Shown in pieces: positions 36,878 through 45,364 of a stretch of 64,000 nt of DNA. Under the pieces are notes generated by a model. The model did no database searches, had not been told where the DNA came from, and worked only from the letters and a program-made list of their open reading frames with translations. Made by a program: the position numbers and the translations under genes. Numbering within the stretch: position 1 is the first letter of the stretch; the number at the start of each line of letters is the position of its first letter. This DNA comes from Neobacillus cucumis (lineage in GTDB: Bacteria; Bacillota; Bacilli; Bacillales; Cytobacillaceae). Location of the stretch: NCBI RefSeq assembly GCF_002860255.1, contig NZ_PGVE01000004.1, forward strand, positions 17,822 to 81,821. Reading direction: 5' to 3'.

Positions 36878-38800
36878 ATGCGATTTTTAAAGTCATTAGG
36901 TTTAGTTTTGCTAGCGAGTATGGTTATAGTTGGCTGTCAGTCGAATAACAAGAATAATGCAAAAAACAAAGGGGAAACCAAGGAATCCAACCAGGCAAAT
37001 CAGGAAGATGAGACAGGATTCCCAAATTGGGGGTATGACTTTCAACATACCCGACATGTGCCCTATAAAGAGATTACAAAAGCTAATGTAAAAAAAATGG
37101 GGATTGCATGGCAGCAGGATATATTAGATTGGAATAAGGATGTTCCAAATTTACAAGAGGATTTCCCTGTCATCCACGACGGGGTCATGTATGTGACCAG
37201 CGCGAAAAATCATGTGTTTGCGATTGATGCCGCAAGTGGAAAGAAACTATGGGTATGGACACCGCCCAAGGACGTACTTGATCATCTTAATAGTTTGCCA
37301 TGGCAGTCCAATGTGGCAAGCAGGGGTGTCGCAGTGGCCAATGGAAATGTATTTGTCTTAATGATAGATAATCGGCTGGCTAAACTTGATGCGAAGAACG
37401 GAAAACTGTTAAAAATGGTCAACTTTTGGGACCATGAACCTTCTATCAAGTTGGAAAACAGATATTATGAATCTTCAGCTCCGATGTATTATGATGGCAA
37501 CGTTTACGTTGGAAGCAGTGGCGGTGATAATGGTACACGAGGTTTTGTTTGGGCGTTTAAAGCAGATACCTTGGAACCGCTATGGAAAGAGCCGTTTTGG
37601 ACCGTTCCTGAAAGAGGAACGGGCTGGGCGAAGGGTAAATATACGGGCGGAGGCTCCGTATGGACACCGATGTCATTTGATCCAGATACTGACATGATGT
37701 ATTTTGCAGTAGGGAATCCAGCTCCGGACTTTTACGATGCAGATAGAAAAGGAAAAAATCCATATACCGATTCTATTGTTGCTTTAGATAGTAAAACAGG
37801 GAAATTTAAGTGGTCATCCAATCAAGTAGACCATGATATATGGGATTATGACGCTGCCGCAACACCGATGATTCTCAATGCAAAGGTGGGTGGGAAAAAA
37901 CAAAAGGTTGTGGTTGAAGGCGGTAAGAATGGAAAGTGGTATGCATGGGACGCAAAAACAGGGAAAACCATTTATGATGGGGTACCTTTTGTAAAAATTC
38001 AACATTCAGACGTACCAAGCGATGAGAGTAAAGCTGTACTTCAATGGCCAGGAACGCCAGGTGGAGAAAGCTATGCTCCAGAGACTTATGACCCTGAAAC
38101 CAACTATGTGCTTATTCCAGGTATTAATAGTCCTAATTTAATGGTAGCAGCTAAAGATGCAGAAGAGATTGCAAAAGATAATAATACCTTCCCAGGAACA
38201 AAGATCCTTCCTTTGCCAAAGGATGTTGATGTTTCTGGTACCATTACAGCAATTGATATGAATACAGGGAAAAAAGTATATCAAAATAAAACGGACGATC
38301 CGATGTATGGCGGTTTCACAAGTACTGCTGCCGGTCTTGCTTTTTACGGGGAATTGGGTGGAAACGTAAATGCTCTTGATATTAAAACAGGTAAAGTATT
38401 ATGGAGTATGCAAAGTGGAGGAAAACAAATCAAAATGGCACCTTCCATATATACAGTTGACGGCAAAGAATATGTTGCAGTCATTACTGGCGGTACGAAG
38501 GTTGTTGTTTATGGTCTCGGAGGGAAGTTAAAACCTGGAGCTATAAATAAAAATGCAAAATTACAAGGGGAAGCAGACGTTGTTATCGATCCGGAAAAGG
38601 TTTACAAAAGAAGTTGTGTATCTTGTCACGGGGATCAGCTTCAGGGCGCAACAGCTCCAAATCTTCAACACATAGGTAAAACTATGACCAAAGATGAAAT
38701 ATTGAATCAAATACTAAATGGCGGCGATCGCATGCCAGCGGGCCTAGCTAAAGGTGCAGAGGCTGAAGCACTAGCAGATTGGCTATCCAAAAAGAAATGA
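36878..38800 (+). CDS. PQQ-dependent quinohemoprotein dehydrogenase, lipoprotein
   Basis: About 640 residues. A lipoprotein signal ends in VIVGC (Cys near residue 20), so the enzyme is anchored outside the membrane. An eight-bladed PQQ propeller follows, with the family motif DHDIWDYDAAATPMIL around the catalytic Asp and repeated Gly-Lys-Trp blades. A C-terminal cytochrome c domain has CVSCH (haem) and a likely Met ligand in GGDRMPAG. The substrate, probably an alcohol, cannot be told. The vicinal Cys pair of classical quinoprotein alcohol dehydrogenases is absent: the only Cys are the lipobox one and the two of the haem site. Start is ATG 36878 or GTG 36875. The PQQ genes follow. Confidence 0.88.
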   Translation: MRFLKSLGLVLLASMVIVGCQSNNKNNAKNKGETKESNQANQEDETGFPNWGYDFQHTRHVPYKEITKANVKKMGIAWQQDILDWNKDVPNLQEDFPVIHDGVMYVTSAKNHVFAIDAASGKKLWVWTPPKDVLDHLNSLPWQSNVASRGVAVANGNVFVLMIDNRLAKLDAKNGKLLKMVNFWDHEPSIKLENRYYESSAPMYYDGNVYVGSSGGDNGTRGFVWAFKADTLEPLWKEPFWTVPERGTGWAKGKYTGGGSVWTPMSFDPDTDMMYFAVGNPAPDFYDADRKGKNPYTDSIVALDSKTGKFKWSSNQVDHDIWDYDAAATPMILNAKVGGKKQKVVVEGGKNGKWYAWDAKTGKTIYDGVPFVKIQHSDVPSDESKAVLQWPGTPGGESYAPETYDPETNYVLIPGINSPNLMVAAKDAEEIAKDNNTFPGTKILPLPKDVDVSGTITAIDMNTGKKVYQNKTDDPMYGGFTSTAAGLAFYGELGGNVNALDIKTGKVLWSMQSGGKQIKMAPSIYTVDGKEYVAVITGGTKVVVYGLGGKLKPGAINKNAKLQGEADVVIDPEKVYKRSCVSCHGDQLQGATAPNLQHIGKTMTKDEILNQILNGGDRMPAGLAKGAEAEALADWLSKKK

Positions 38801-38815
38801 TTTTTACTCTAGAAG

Positions 38816-38857
38816 CAATCCGAGTCTGATTCCTTTAACGGACTCAGATTGTTTCTT
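38816..38857 (+). terminator. Terminator after the quinoprotein gene
   Basis: CAATC and GAGTC (38816-38826) pair with GACTC and GATTG (38841-38851) with one mismatch, then TTTCTT. Confidence 0.7.
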
Positions 38858-38919
38858 AAAAGGATGAATATAGATTGGCGAAACATCAGATATTCACGAA
38901 AAATAAGGATGGTGTTAAA

Positions 38920-39384
38920 ATGAGGAAATTACCGAACTATACCGTGCGATTCATTGGTGCCGCCTTATGTATTTCCTTACTCTTTGGATTTGCCTTCCCA
39001 ACTTTGACTAATGCTCAATCGAGTAAAGGCTTAGGTTCATCCGAGGATAACGGAATCAGGTTAACCATCAATGACTATTCCATAATAAACCACGGCCAAG
39101 ACATTCAGCTGCATTATACGATAACCTCAAATTCAAATATACAAGTTAGTTCGAATACTAAAAGTTTAATTGAAAACCCGTATATTTGGATTGGGCATAC
39201 GTTAGTTCGTGAGGAATCAGAATCGTTTAAGAAAGTAAGTAATAATGAGTATAAAGGAACGATAATAGCACAGATGCATCATTACCGAACCGATAATACT
39301 GAAATGTCATTTCATACACATGGCATAGTGAATCAAAAGGGTCAATGGACAGTTAATTTTATGTTAAAGAGTAGTCAGTACTGA
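38920..39384 (+). CDS. Secreted protein of unknown function
   Basis: A 154-residue product. Residues 1-32 form a signal peptide (basic start, hydrophobic core, cleavage near TNAQS). The mature part looks all-beta, with the segment LTINDYSIINHGQDIQLHYTIT and no Cys; it may be an immunoglobulin-like domain as in extracytoplasmic Bacillus proteins, which is only a guess. ATG 38920 follows AAGGATGG. It lies between the quinoprotein and pqqA, so a role near the dehydrogenase is possible but unsupported. Confidence 0.7.
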   Translation: MRKLPNYTVRFIGAALCISLLFGFAFPTLTNAQSSKGLGSSEDNGIRLTINDYSIINHGQDIQLHYTITSNSNIQVSSNTKSLIENPYIWIGHTLVREESESFKKVSNNEYKGTIIAQMHHYRTDNTEMSFHTHGIVNQKGQWTVNFMLKSSQY

Positions 39385-39501
39385 GGTAGATGTTGAAAAA
39401 CTAAAAGTATCACGTATCATACTTAAATCGTACGGGATAAATCTTTTGAAGTATTAAAGACCGTTTACAATTGAAGAATTTGTGAATAAATGGATGTTTT
39501 T

Positions 39502-39536
39502 AACCTGAGTTTTGATAAGCTCAGGTTGTTTTTTTT
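39502..39536 (+). terminator. Terminator before pqqA
   Basis: AACCTGAG (39502-39509) pairs with CTCAGGTT (39520-39527), followed by T-rich 39529-39536. It separates the secreted protein gene from the pqq operon. Confidence 0.88.
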
Positions 39537-39654
39537 GTCAGGTAAATTTGCAGCATTTTGCAAAATACGAGTTTACTTTTGGACAACTTCAGGTTGAATT
39601 TTTAGTTATTTTGGTGTTTCAGCCGACATAAGATAGTTTTGAAAAGTAAAATAC

Positions 39655-39691
39655 GACACCCCTTTAATAAATAATTATTATTGAAGGTGTC
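39655..39691 (+). promoter_or_regulatory. Hairpin just upstream of pqqA
   Basis: GACACC (39655-39660) pairs with GGTGTC (39686-39691), extended by A/T pairs. It ends a few bases before the G-rich ribosome binding site of pqqA. It has no T-run, so a role in pqqA translation or message stability is more likely than termination. Confidence 0.5.
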
Positions 39692-39709
39692 TTGAAAGGG
39701 GGGGAGCAC

Positions 39710-39784
39710 ATGTGGTTAAAGCCTGAGTACGAAATTATCAACACGTCTTGCGAGGTGACGATGTATTCGTACATCGCCAAGTAA
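39710..39784 (+). CDS. pqqA: PQQ precursor peptide PqqA
   Basis: A 24-residue peptide read directly from the sequence. It starts MWLKPEYE and carries E15-V-T-M-Y19, the conserved Glu and Tyr at exactly the positions that PqqE cross-links to build pyrroloquinoline quinone. A run of seven G (binding site) ends at 39707 or earlier. A Cys at position 14, next to the reacting Glu, replaces the usual Gly or small residue. It is the first gene of the pqq operon and too short for standard ORF calling. Confidence 0.9.
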   Translation: MWLKPEYEIINTSCEVTMYSYIAK

Positions 39785-39838
39785 CACAGACTGTTTGCCT
39801 CTTGTTCATGATTTTACCAAAACACGGAGGGTGTGCCA

Positions 39839-40078
39839 ATGAATCGTTACTTAAAATCAGTGATGGGCTTGATGGTCGGGGGTGCTACAGCAGGAGGATG
39901 GCTGCTTGTCGATCTCCTGCTTCCTGATCCAATAGGGGACTATTTGCTATTTATCCTGATGGCTGTAGTAAATATGGCGATAGGTTGGCAGGTTGGCAGG
40001 TTATTTGGAAAATCGAAGAATATTGAAAAAAACAATGCCCTCATTGAAGGGAAGGGACTGAAACCAAATTCGAATTAG
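39839..40078 (+). CDS. Small two-span membrane protein in the pqq operon
   Basis: A 79-residue protein with two hydrophobic segments (about residues 8-27 and 35-53) joined by a short Asp/Pro turn, and a charged cytoplasmic tail. ATG 39839 follows GGAGG (39826-39830); GTG 39833 is too close. It does not match any standard PQQ gene I know. It sits between pqqA and pqqB and its stop lies within the first codons of pqqB. It may help export or membrane docking of PQQ; that is inference. Confidence 0.75.
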   Translation: MNRYLKSVMGLMVGGATAGGWLLVDLLLPDPIGDYLLFILMAVVNMAIGWQVGRLFGKSKNIEKNNALIEGKGLKPNSN

Positions 40079-41000
40079 AGTATTAGGAGCAGCGGCTGGA
40101 GGAGGTTTTCCGCAGTGGAACTGTGCCTGTCCCAATTGTCGGGCTGTCCGCTCAGGAAACGATTCACTCCGGCCGTTATTACAATCTTCGCTTGCGGTAA
40201 CTGCCAATGAAAAGGACTGGTACCTCATCAATGCAGGCCCGGATATTCTCAGGCAAATTGAATCGTTTGCTTCCCTAAATGCAGGTCCTGGGATAAGAGA
40301 GACCCCTATTGCAGGTGTTTTTTTAACCGATGCGGAGCTCGACCATACGATCGGGTTATTGTCACTGCGGGAGGGCTCTAGTATGACGATTTATGGGACC
40401 AAGATGGTAAGAAGCTGCTTGCAGTCCGCTTTTCCGGTGTTTCCAATGCTAAAAAACTATTGTTCATGGGAATGGCAGTCTTTTAATCCAGGCATTCGGC
40501 AAAAAGTGGGACCATTACATGAAGAAGATGGAGGAACCATCATCGTGGAGCCGGTTCCCGTTTCGAAAAAACCGCCGCTCTATGCCAAGTCGACCCAAGA
40601 GCTGGACTGTCATGAAGAGATTTGGGAGGTTGGACTTGTTCTTCATAATGAGGGTTCGGGCAGGTGTCTTGCTTTTTTTCCTACATTAGAAAAGATCACT
40701 CCTGCTATAGAAGCTTGCTTAAAAAAAGCCGATATCCTGATGGTAGATGGAACTTTTTGGTCGGAAGATGAATTAACCGGGATGGGGGCAGCCGCTCGTG
40801 ACGCAAAAAGCATGGGCCACTTACCGATTAGCGGACCAACAGGCACTTTGGAATTATTAGCCTCTTTCCCGGCAGAAAGAAAAATTCTAATCCACATTAA
40901 TAACAGCAACCCTATTTTGAAAAAGGATTCAGTGGAAAGGAATATATTAGAGCGGCTTGGTATTGAAGTTGCCTATGATGGCATGGAACTGGAGGTGTGA
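40068..41000 (+). CDS. pqqB: PqqB, metallo-beta-lactamase-fold oxidase of PQQ synthesis
   Basis: About 310 residues, the normal PqqB length. The N-terminal [16 protein letters not shown] stretch and the [13 protein letters not shown] segment are diagnostic. No ATG, GTG or TTG lies in frame between the upstream stop (40059-40061) and codon 40359, which is 97 codons inside the conserved domain. The start must therefore be unusual: ATT 40068, giving (M)RIRVLG, with GAAGGG about 11 bases upstream; ATT 40074 is a second choice. PqqB hydroxylates the diamino acid made from PqqA. It ends overlapping the pqqC start. Confidence 0.88.
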   Translation: MRIRVLGAAAGGGFPQWNCACPNCRAVRSGNDSLRPLLQSSLAVTANEKDWYLINAGPDILRQIESFASLNAGPGIRETPIAGVFLTDAELDHTIGLLSLREGSSMTIYGTKMVRSCLQSAFPVFPMLKNYCSWEWQSFNPGIRQKVGPLHEEDGGTIIVEPVPVSKKPPLYAKSTQELDCHEEIWEVGLVLHNEGSGRCLAFFPTLEKITPAIEACLKKADILMVDGTFWSEDELTGMGAAARDAKSMGHLPISGPTGTLELLASFPAERKILIHINNSNPILKKDSVERNILERLGIEVAYDGMELEV

Positions 41001-41002
41001 TG

Positions 41003-41731
41003 ATGCTGGAACAAAAAGGATTCGTCAACCGTAATAAAGAAAGAGAGGAGCTTTGGACGGCGGATGAATTCACGGGGCGGCTAAGGAATGTAGGGCGTTC
41101 TTCCTATCATGACAAACATCCATTTCATATCGTAATGCACCAAGGAAACTTAAGCAAAGAACAGATCCGCGGCTGGGTGGCCAACCGATACTACTACCAG
41201 AAATCAGTCCCAATTAAAGATGCAGCCATCCTGTCCAATCTGCCGTCAAGGGAAATGAGGCGAGAGTGGATCGGCCGTATTCTTGATCATGACGGAAGGC
41301 CTGGAGAAGATGGCGGCATTGAAGCATGGCTGCGGTTGGGAGAAGCGGTAGGATTGTCTCGGGAAGAAGTCATACGGGAGGAACATGTTGTCCCGGGTGT
41401 TCGATTTGCTGTGGATGCTTATGTGAACTTCGCCCGGACAAAACCGTGGATTGAAGCTGTTGCCTCCAGCTTGACGGAATTGTTCTCGCCTGACCTTATC
41501 TCAAAAAGGATAAAAGTTTTTGAGCAGCTGTATCCTTGGATTGACCGTTCAGGGCTTGATTATTTTCAAAGCCGCTTGACTCAAGCACCAAGTGATTCGG
41601 ATGTGGCACTTAGACTTGTTTTAACTCATTGTCAAACACCAGAAGCACAGCAACGGGCTGTTAACGCCTTGCGGTTCAAATGTGATGTATTATGGGCACA
41701 GCTTGATGCGATTGAAAAGGCCTATCCCTGA
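41003..41731 (+). CDS. pqqC: PqqC, pyrroloquinoline-quinone synthase
   Basis: A 242-residue all-helical oxidase that carries out ring closure and the final eight-electron oxidation to PQQ without a cofactor. [39 protein letters not shown] and ILDHDG are strongly conserved segments with active-site His, Tyr and Arg residues. Three in-frame starts (GTG 40997, ATG 41000, ATG 41003) follow GGAGG 40991-40995; the last has the best spacing. It is translationally coupled to pqqB. Confidence 0.95.
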   Translation: MLEQKGFVNRNKEREELWTADEFTGRLRNVGRSSYHDKHPFHIVMHQGNLSKEQIRGWVANRYYYQKSVPIKDAAILSNLPSREMRREWIGRILDHDGRPGEDGGIEAWLRLGEAVGLSREEVIREEHVVPGVRFAVDAYVNFARTKPWIEAVASSLTELFSPDLISKRIKVFEQLYPWIDRSGLDYFQSRLTQAPSDSDVALRLVLTHCQTPEAQQRAVNALRFKCDVLWAQLDAIEKAYP

Positions 41732-41756
41732 ATCGTAAAATGGGAAGAATAAATGA

Positions 41757-42098
41757 TTGGTGGTGGAGTTTATTTTTGTAGCTGGCAGTCTTCCAAAACT
41801 CGCTGCAAAGGCGCGATTAAAATTTGATAAGGTGAGAGAAAAACATCTCCTTTTGCTACCGGAAAAGGTTGTAGTCCTAAACGAAACGGCAGCATCGATC
41901 CTTCGTTTATGCGACGGGAGCCAGACCGTGAACACCATCACTGAATCCATCAGGACCTCTCTAATGGTAGGCTCAGAAACTAGGAATTCGGGTGCTTTGC
42001 CTGATTTGAAAACAATGGAGGCAGACATTTCCGGATTTTTACAGGAGATGGCGGATCAGGGATGGGTGGTGCTTCACCATGAAAGCGAATTACCATAG
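41757..42098 (+). CDS. pqqD: PqqD, peptide chaperone
   Basis: Up to 113 residues; a RiPP recognition element that binds PqqA and presents it to PqqE. LPKLAAKARLKFDKVREKH, LLLPEKVVVLNETAASILRL and DISGFLQEMADQGWV fit the PqqD winged-helix fold. The middle (about residues 63-80) is longer than in typical 90-residue PqqD. The start is among TTG 41757, GTG 41760 and GTG 41763. It overlaps pqqE by 20 bases. Confidence 0.9.
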   Translation: MVVEFIFVAGSLPKLAAKARLKFDKVREKHLLLLPEKVVVLNETAASILRLCDGSQTVNTITESIRTSLMVGSETRNSGALPDLKTMEADISGFLQEMADQGWVVLHHESELP

Positions 42099-43221
42099 TG
42101 CGGTTCAACCTCCTTATTCGCTGCTTGCTGAGTTAACCCATCGCTGTCCTTTGAATTGTCCGTATTGTTCAAACCCTATTGAAATGGCTAAAGAATCAAT
42201 GGAACTTTCAACGGAGGAATGGAGCCGGGTTTTGTGGGAAGCTGCTGAATTGGGAGTAGTAGAAGTTCATTTTTCTGGCGGCGAACCGCTTTTGCGGGAT
42301 GATCTGGAACCCCTTATCAGACACGCTGCTGCATTAGAGATGTATAGCAATCTCATTACAAGCGGCATCGGCTTAACAACGGAAAAAGCGATACGGCTTA
42401 AGGAAGCCGGTTTAGTAAATGTGCAGGTGAGCTTTCAAGCGGCAGAAGCGAAGCTTTCCGATTTTATCGGCGGATACAAAGCCTTTGAAAAAAAACGGGA
42501 AGCTATCACTGCTGTAAAAAAGGCAGAAATGCATTTATCATTAAATGTGGTGTTACACCGAATGAATCTTGATCAGGTGGATGAGATCATTCGGTTTGCG
42601 GAAGAAATGGGGGCCGAACGGTTGGAGCTGGCGAACACCCAGTATTATAACTGGGCGCTGCTAAATCGGGAGAAACTGCTGCCAAGCTGGGACCAGATTG
42701 AGCGTGCAAGTGCAGTCTATGAAGCCGCCAAAGCACGACTGAAGCAAAAAATGGAAATTATATGGGTTATTCCTGATTATTATGCATCTGCACCCAAGCC
42801 TTGTATGGGGGGATGGGGAGCTATTGGTCTTACGGTAGCGCCGAATGGAATTGCCCTGCCGTGTCCAACCGCCGGTATAATAAAAGGGTTATCTTTTGAA
42901 AACGTCCGTGAGTCATCGCTAGAATATATTTGGTATGAATCAGAATCTTTTAACTGTTTCCGGGGGGAAGAAGGGATGCCCCAAGCTTGTCTCAGCTGTG
43001 ATTTAAGGCACCAAGATGGAGGAGGTTGCCGCTGTCAGGCTTTTGCCTTAACGGGAGATGCTTATGCGACGGACCCAGTCTGCCAATGGGCACCGGAACA
43101 TCATTTAATTGAAAAAGCTGTACAGGATGCCAACAACAAACCGATTGAATCATCCTCACCCCTAATCTATCGGAGGTATTCTCAGGATCGATCTGCAATA
43201 AAACGGTTATTAAAAAAATAG
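42079..43221 (+). CDS. pqqE: PqqE, radical SAM enzyme of PQQ synthesis
   Basis: A 380-residue enzyme that forms the carbon-carbon bond between Glu and Tyr of PqqA. The radical SAM motif CPLNCPYC lies near residues 24-31. The C-terminal SPASM domain has further Cys (in KPCMGGWGAIG, LPCPTAG, CLSCDLRH and CRCQAF) for auxiliary iron-sulfur clusters. Its start lies inside pqqD, so translation is coupled. A very strong terminator ends the operon. Confidence 0.96.
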   Translation: MKANYHSAVQPPYSLLAELTHRCPLNCPYCSNPIEMAKESMELSTEEWSRVLWEAAELGVVEVHFSGGEPLLRDDLEPLIRHAAALEMYSNLITSGIGLTTEKAIRLKEAGLVNVQVSFQAAEAKLSDFIGGYKAFEKKREAITAVKKAEMHLSLNVVLHRMNLDQVDEIIRFAEEMGAERLELANTQYYNWALLNREKLLPSWDQIERASAVYEAAKARLKQKMEIIWVIPDYYASAPKPCMGGWGAIGLTVAPNGIALPCPTAGIIKGLSFENVRESSLEYIWYESESFNCFRGEEGMPQACLSCDLRHQDGGGCRCQAFALTGDAYATDPVCQWAPEHHLIEKAVQDANNKPIESSSPLIYRRYSQDRSAIKRLLKK

Positions 43222-43229
43222 GGGTTACC

Positions 43230-43279
43230 AAAGTGGTGCTGCAGGGGACACGTACATACCCTGCAGCACCACTTTTTTT
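43230..43279. terminator. Very strong terminator after pqqE
   Basis: A perfect 17-base stem (43230-43246 with 43259-43275) is followed by a T-run to 43279. The stem starts with AAA, so it could also work weakly on the other strand. Confidence 0.93.
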
Positions 43280-43591
43280 CGTCTTTGTTCATATCAATAG
43301 TGAAAGGGCTTAGCATACCCTGAGGTTTCCGGGTGATGGTAAGCAAAATATCAATATTCTGTTTTAAAATTTTTGAATAAGTCCCTTCCATTTACCTGGT
43401 ATATCAAATCTCCCTTTCCAGTCCTTAAGGTTATCCATCCATTTACAATAAATCCTCTGTAAATAGGTAATGCCACGGTTAACTTTGTTTGTTTATCAAA
43501 TAAAATAAAGGAAATTGAGAATTGACGGCATTTTAGGTAGAAACTGGGTAAACTAAATATTACCTACATAAATGAAAAGGTAGTGATCAAA
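43280..43591. other. Gap between pqqE terminator and MFS gene
   Basis: Mostly featureless. TTGACG (43522-43527) may be a -35, but no good -10 is at the right distance. TAGGTA (43534-43539) and TACCTA (43561-43566) form an inverted repeat over the likely promoter, so a repressor site is possible. Confidence 0.35.
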
Positions 43592-44836
43592 ATGAAGTTT
43601 CCAGGAATTGATCAAATTCACCCGGTGGTCAAGCGGCTCATGCTGATAAATTTTATTCGCAGTATTGGACAAGGCATGATGGTAGTGGAACTAGCTTTGT
43701 ATCTCGATGTGCTAGGGTGGAGCACGGCAGCGATTGGCAGTGTGCTTGCTGCAGGAGGATTACTCGGTGTTTTCCTTGCACCCTTTATAGGTGTTTATAG
43801 TGACAGGCTTGGCAGAAAACCGTTTGTCCTTATTTCTGAACTAGTTACCGCCGGATGTGCACTGGTCGGGGTATTAACCACTAACCCCATTTTTTTGTCT
43901 ATTGCGATTACACTTTCTGGATTTGGAAAAGCAGACGCTGGTTCACCCAGTCCATGTGCCCCTGCAGAGCAGGCCTGGCTGGCATCCTTTGTCCCAACAG
44001 CAGAACGCGGCAGAATATACAGTTTGAATAATGCTCTCAGTTTTTTCGGAATGGGGGTTGGAGCAGTGCTAGCGGGGGCTGCATCTCTTTTGAAAACTGG
44101 AGTATCTCCTTATGTCCTTTTATTCTGCTATATTCTCGTTGCATCGTTGATCACAGCCTCCATCATTCTAACCATTCAAGGAGGAGAAGCCGAAAACCGA
44201 CAAGGAAACAAAAAAGAGGGACGGAGGAATGAAGAAAAGAAAATCTTGCATGAAGAAAATGCAGCAGTATTGAAACTTGCAGCCATTAACATACTTAATG
44301 GGATTGCCATCGGGCTTACCGGGCCGATGATGTCCTATTGGTTTTCGGCTAAATTTGGGGCAAGCCATGCTCAAATTGGTAGCACATTGGCTGTTACTTT
44401 CTTCATGACCGGAATTACCTCCATTTTACAAGCAAGATTATCTCATAAACATGGGACAATCCGGTCCATTGTTTTCATCCGTTTTATCGGAAGTCTGCTT
44501 TTAATTTTGATGCCCTTACTATCATCATACGCACTCGTTTCTGTCATTTATATGCTTCGAACGGCTTTAAATCGAGGTACGCAGGGGGCACAGCAGGCGC
44601 TAAGTGTGAGTTTAACACGTAACCAGCGGAGCGGCTTTGCGTCAAGCATCAATCTTTTTTCAATGAGGCTGCCCACCTCCATTGGACCGTATATTACAGG
44701 CTATCTTTTTGGATTGGGTTCCCTATCCCTGCCTTTTTACATAGCCTCATGTCTACAACTCAGTTTCGCTTATTTATACGGTAGACTATTTTCTTCTTAC
44801 GATATTCGCATGAGATCGCATGCTTCATCGGGTTGA
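43592..44836 (+). CDS. Major facilitator superfamily transporter
   Basis: A 414-residue protein with about 12 membrane spans and a charged central loop (near residues 205-230, rich in Lys and Glu). The loop after the second span has GVYSDRLGRKPF, the MFS motif A. ATG 43592 fits the AAAAGG site better than GTG 43583. It lies between the pqq operon and the azole-peptide genes on its own transcript. It could export PQQ or the modified peptide, or be unrelated; the sequence does not decide. Confidence 0.85.
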   Translation: MKFPGIDQIHPVVKRLMLINFIRSIGQGMMVVELALYLDVLGWSTAAIGSVLAAGGLLGVFLAPFIGVYSDRLGRKPFVLISELVTAGCALVGVLTTNPIFLSIAITLSGFGKADAGSPSPCAPAEQAWLASFVPTAERGRIYSLNNALSFFGMGVGAVLAGAASLLKTGVSPYVLLFCYILVASLITASIILTIQGGEAENRQGNKKEGRRNEEKKILHEENAAVLKLAAINILNGIAIGLTGPMMSYWFSAKFGASHAQIGSTLAVTFFMTGITSILQARLSHKHGTIRSIVFIRFIGSLLLILMPLLSSYALVSVIYMLRTALNRGTQGAQQALSVSLTRNQRSGFASSINLFSMRLPTSIGPYITGYLFGLGSLSLPFYIASCLQLSFAYLYGRLFSSYDIRMRSHASSG

Positions 44837-44936
44837 GGGTCTTAGGTTAAAAATACAGTCCCTGGAGTTTCTGAAAAAACCAAAGAACATGTAGACGGTT
44901 TAAAAATATATAAATAAGTAAAAGGAGCTCTATAAA

Positions 44937-44972
44937 ATGGTAACGGGTTCCGTTCCCTATCGCAAACCTTAA
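44937..44972 (+). CDS. Possible 11-codon micro-ORF with its own terminator
   Basis: AAAAGGAG (44920-44926) lies 10 bases before an ATG that opens an 11-codon frame, MVTGSVPYRKP. An intrinsic terminator follows at once (44986-45026). The layout is that of a leader peptide plus attenuator or of a tiny peptide gene, but no gene follows within 700 bases. A diverged inverted copy of the coding stretch lies at 45428-45455. The 923-base gap 44837-45759 holds otherwise only hairpins. Confidence 0.35.
   Translation: MVTGSVPYRKP
44941..44968 (+). repeat. Inverted degenerate repeat, arm 1 (arm 2 at 45428-45455)
   Basis: The stretch with GGGTTCCGTT and TCGCAAA matches the reverse complement of 45428-45455 at roughly three quarters of positions. 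The arms are about 460 bases apart. Each also contains a small internal palindrome (AACGG/CCGTT). Confidence 0.5.
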
Positions 44973-44985
44973 AAATGTAAGTTTA

Positions 44986-45026
44986 AATGAGTGCCAATTT
45001 GCATATGAAATTGACACTCATTTTTT
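44986..45026 (+). terminator. Terminator after the micro-ORF
   Basis: AATGAGTG with CAATTT pairs with AAATTG and CACTCATT (44986-45000 with 45008-45022, one mismatch), then six T. Confidence 0.88.
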
Positions 45027-45094
45027 ATTGGGGTAAAACCATTTGTGCTGAAATTTCATAAAAATTTGTATAGGGAAATGCACCCTAAAATGTG

Positions 45095-45118
45095 GGGGTA
45101 CAATGGCTGTTGTACCCC
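45095..45118. other. Perfect 9-base hairpin
   Basis: GGGGTACAA (45095-45103) pairs with TTGTACCCC (45110-45118) around a six-base loop, without a T-run. It may be an operator or RNA hairpin. It lies in the gap between the two arms of the inverted repeat. Confidence 0.5.
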
Positions 45119-45334
45119 TACAATTTCCCCCTCAATTTGTCTTACAAAAAATGCTACACAACACATTATAATTGGGATATATATGTTAAGATGAAGTCTT
45201 ATCCTTACTTGTGTAACCGGTGATATTTTTAAAACTTCCACTAACGAGTAGCGATTCTTGAAAAATTAGGAATTACTAATTGAAGTATCAGGGGCGTTAT
45301 GTACAACTGACAAAAAAATGGATAGTAAAAACGG

Positions 45335-45364
45335 CTCAGTATAGTGAACTGAGGCATTTTTTTA
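45335..45364 (+). terminator. Orphan terminator in the gap
   Basis: CTCAGT (45335-45340) pairs with ACTGAG (45348-45353), with eight T from 45357. No gene precedes it closely, which suggests a small untranslated transcript or a relic. Confidence 0.7.

Noticed and set aside
40359..41000. pqqB as a 213-residue gene from TTG 40359
   Set aside because: The conserved PqqB N-terminal 97 residues are open in frame upstream, so this would be a truncated call.
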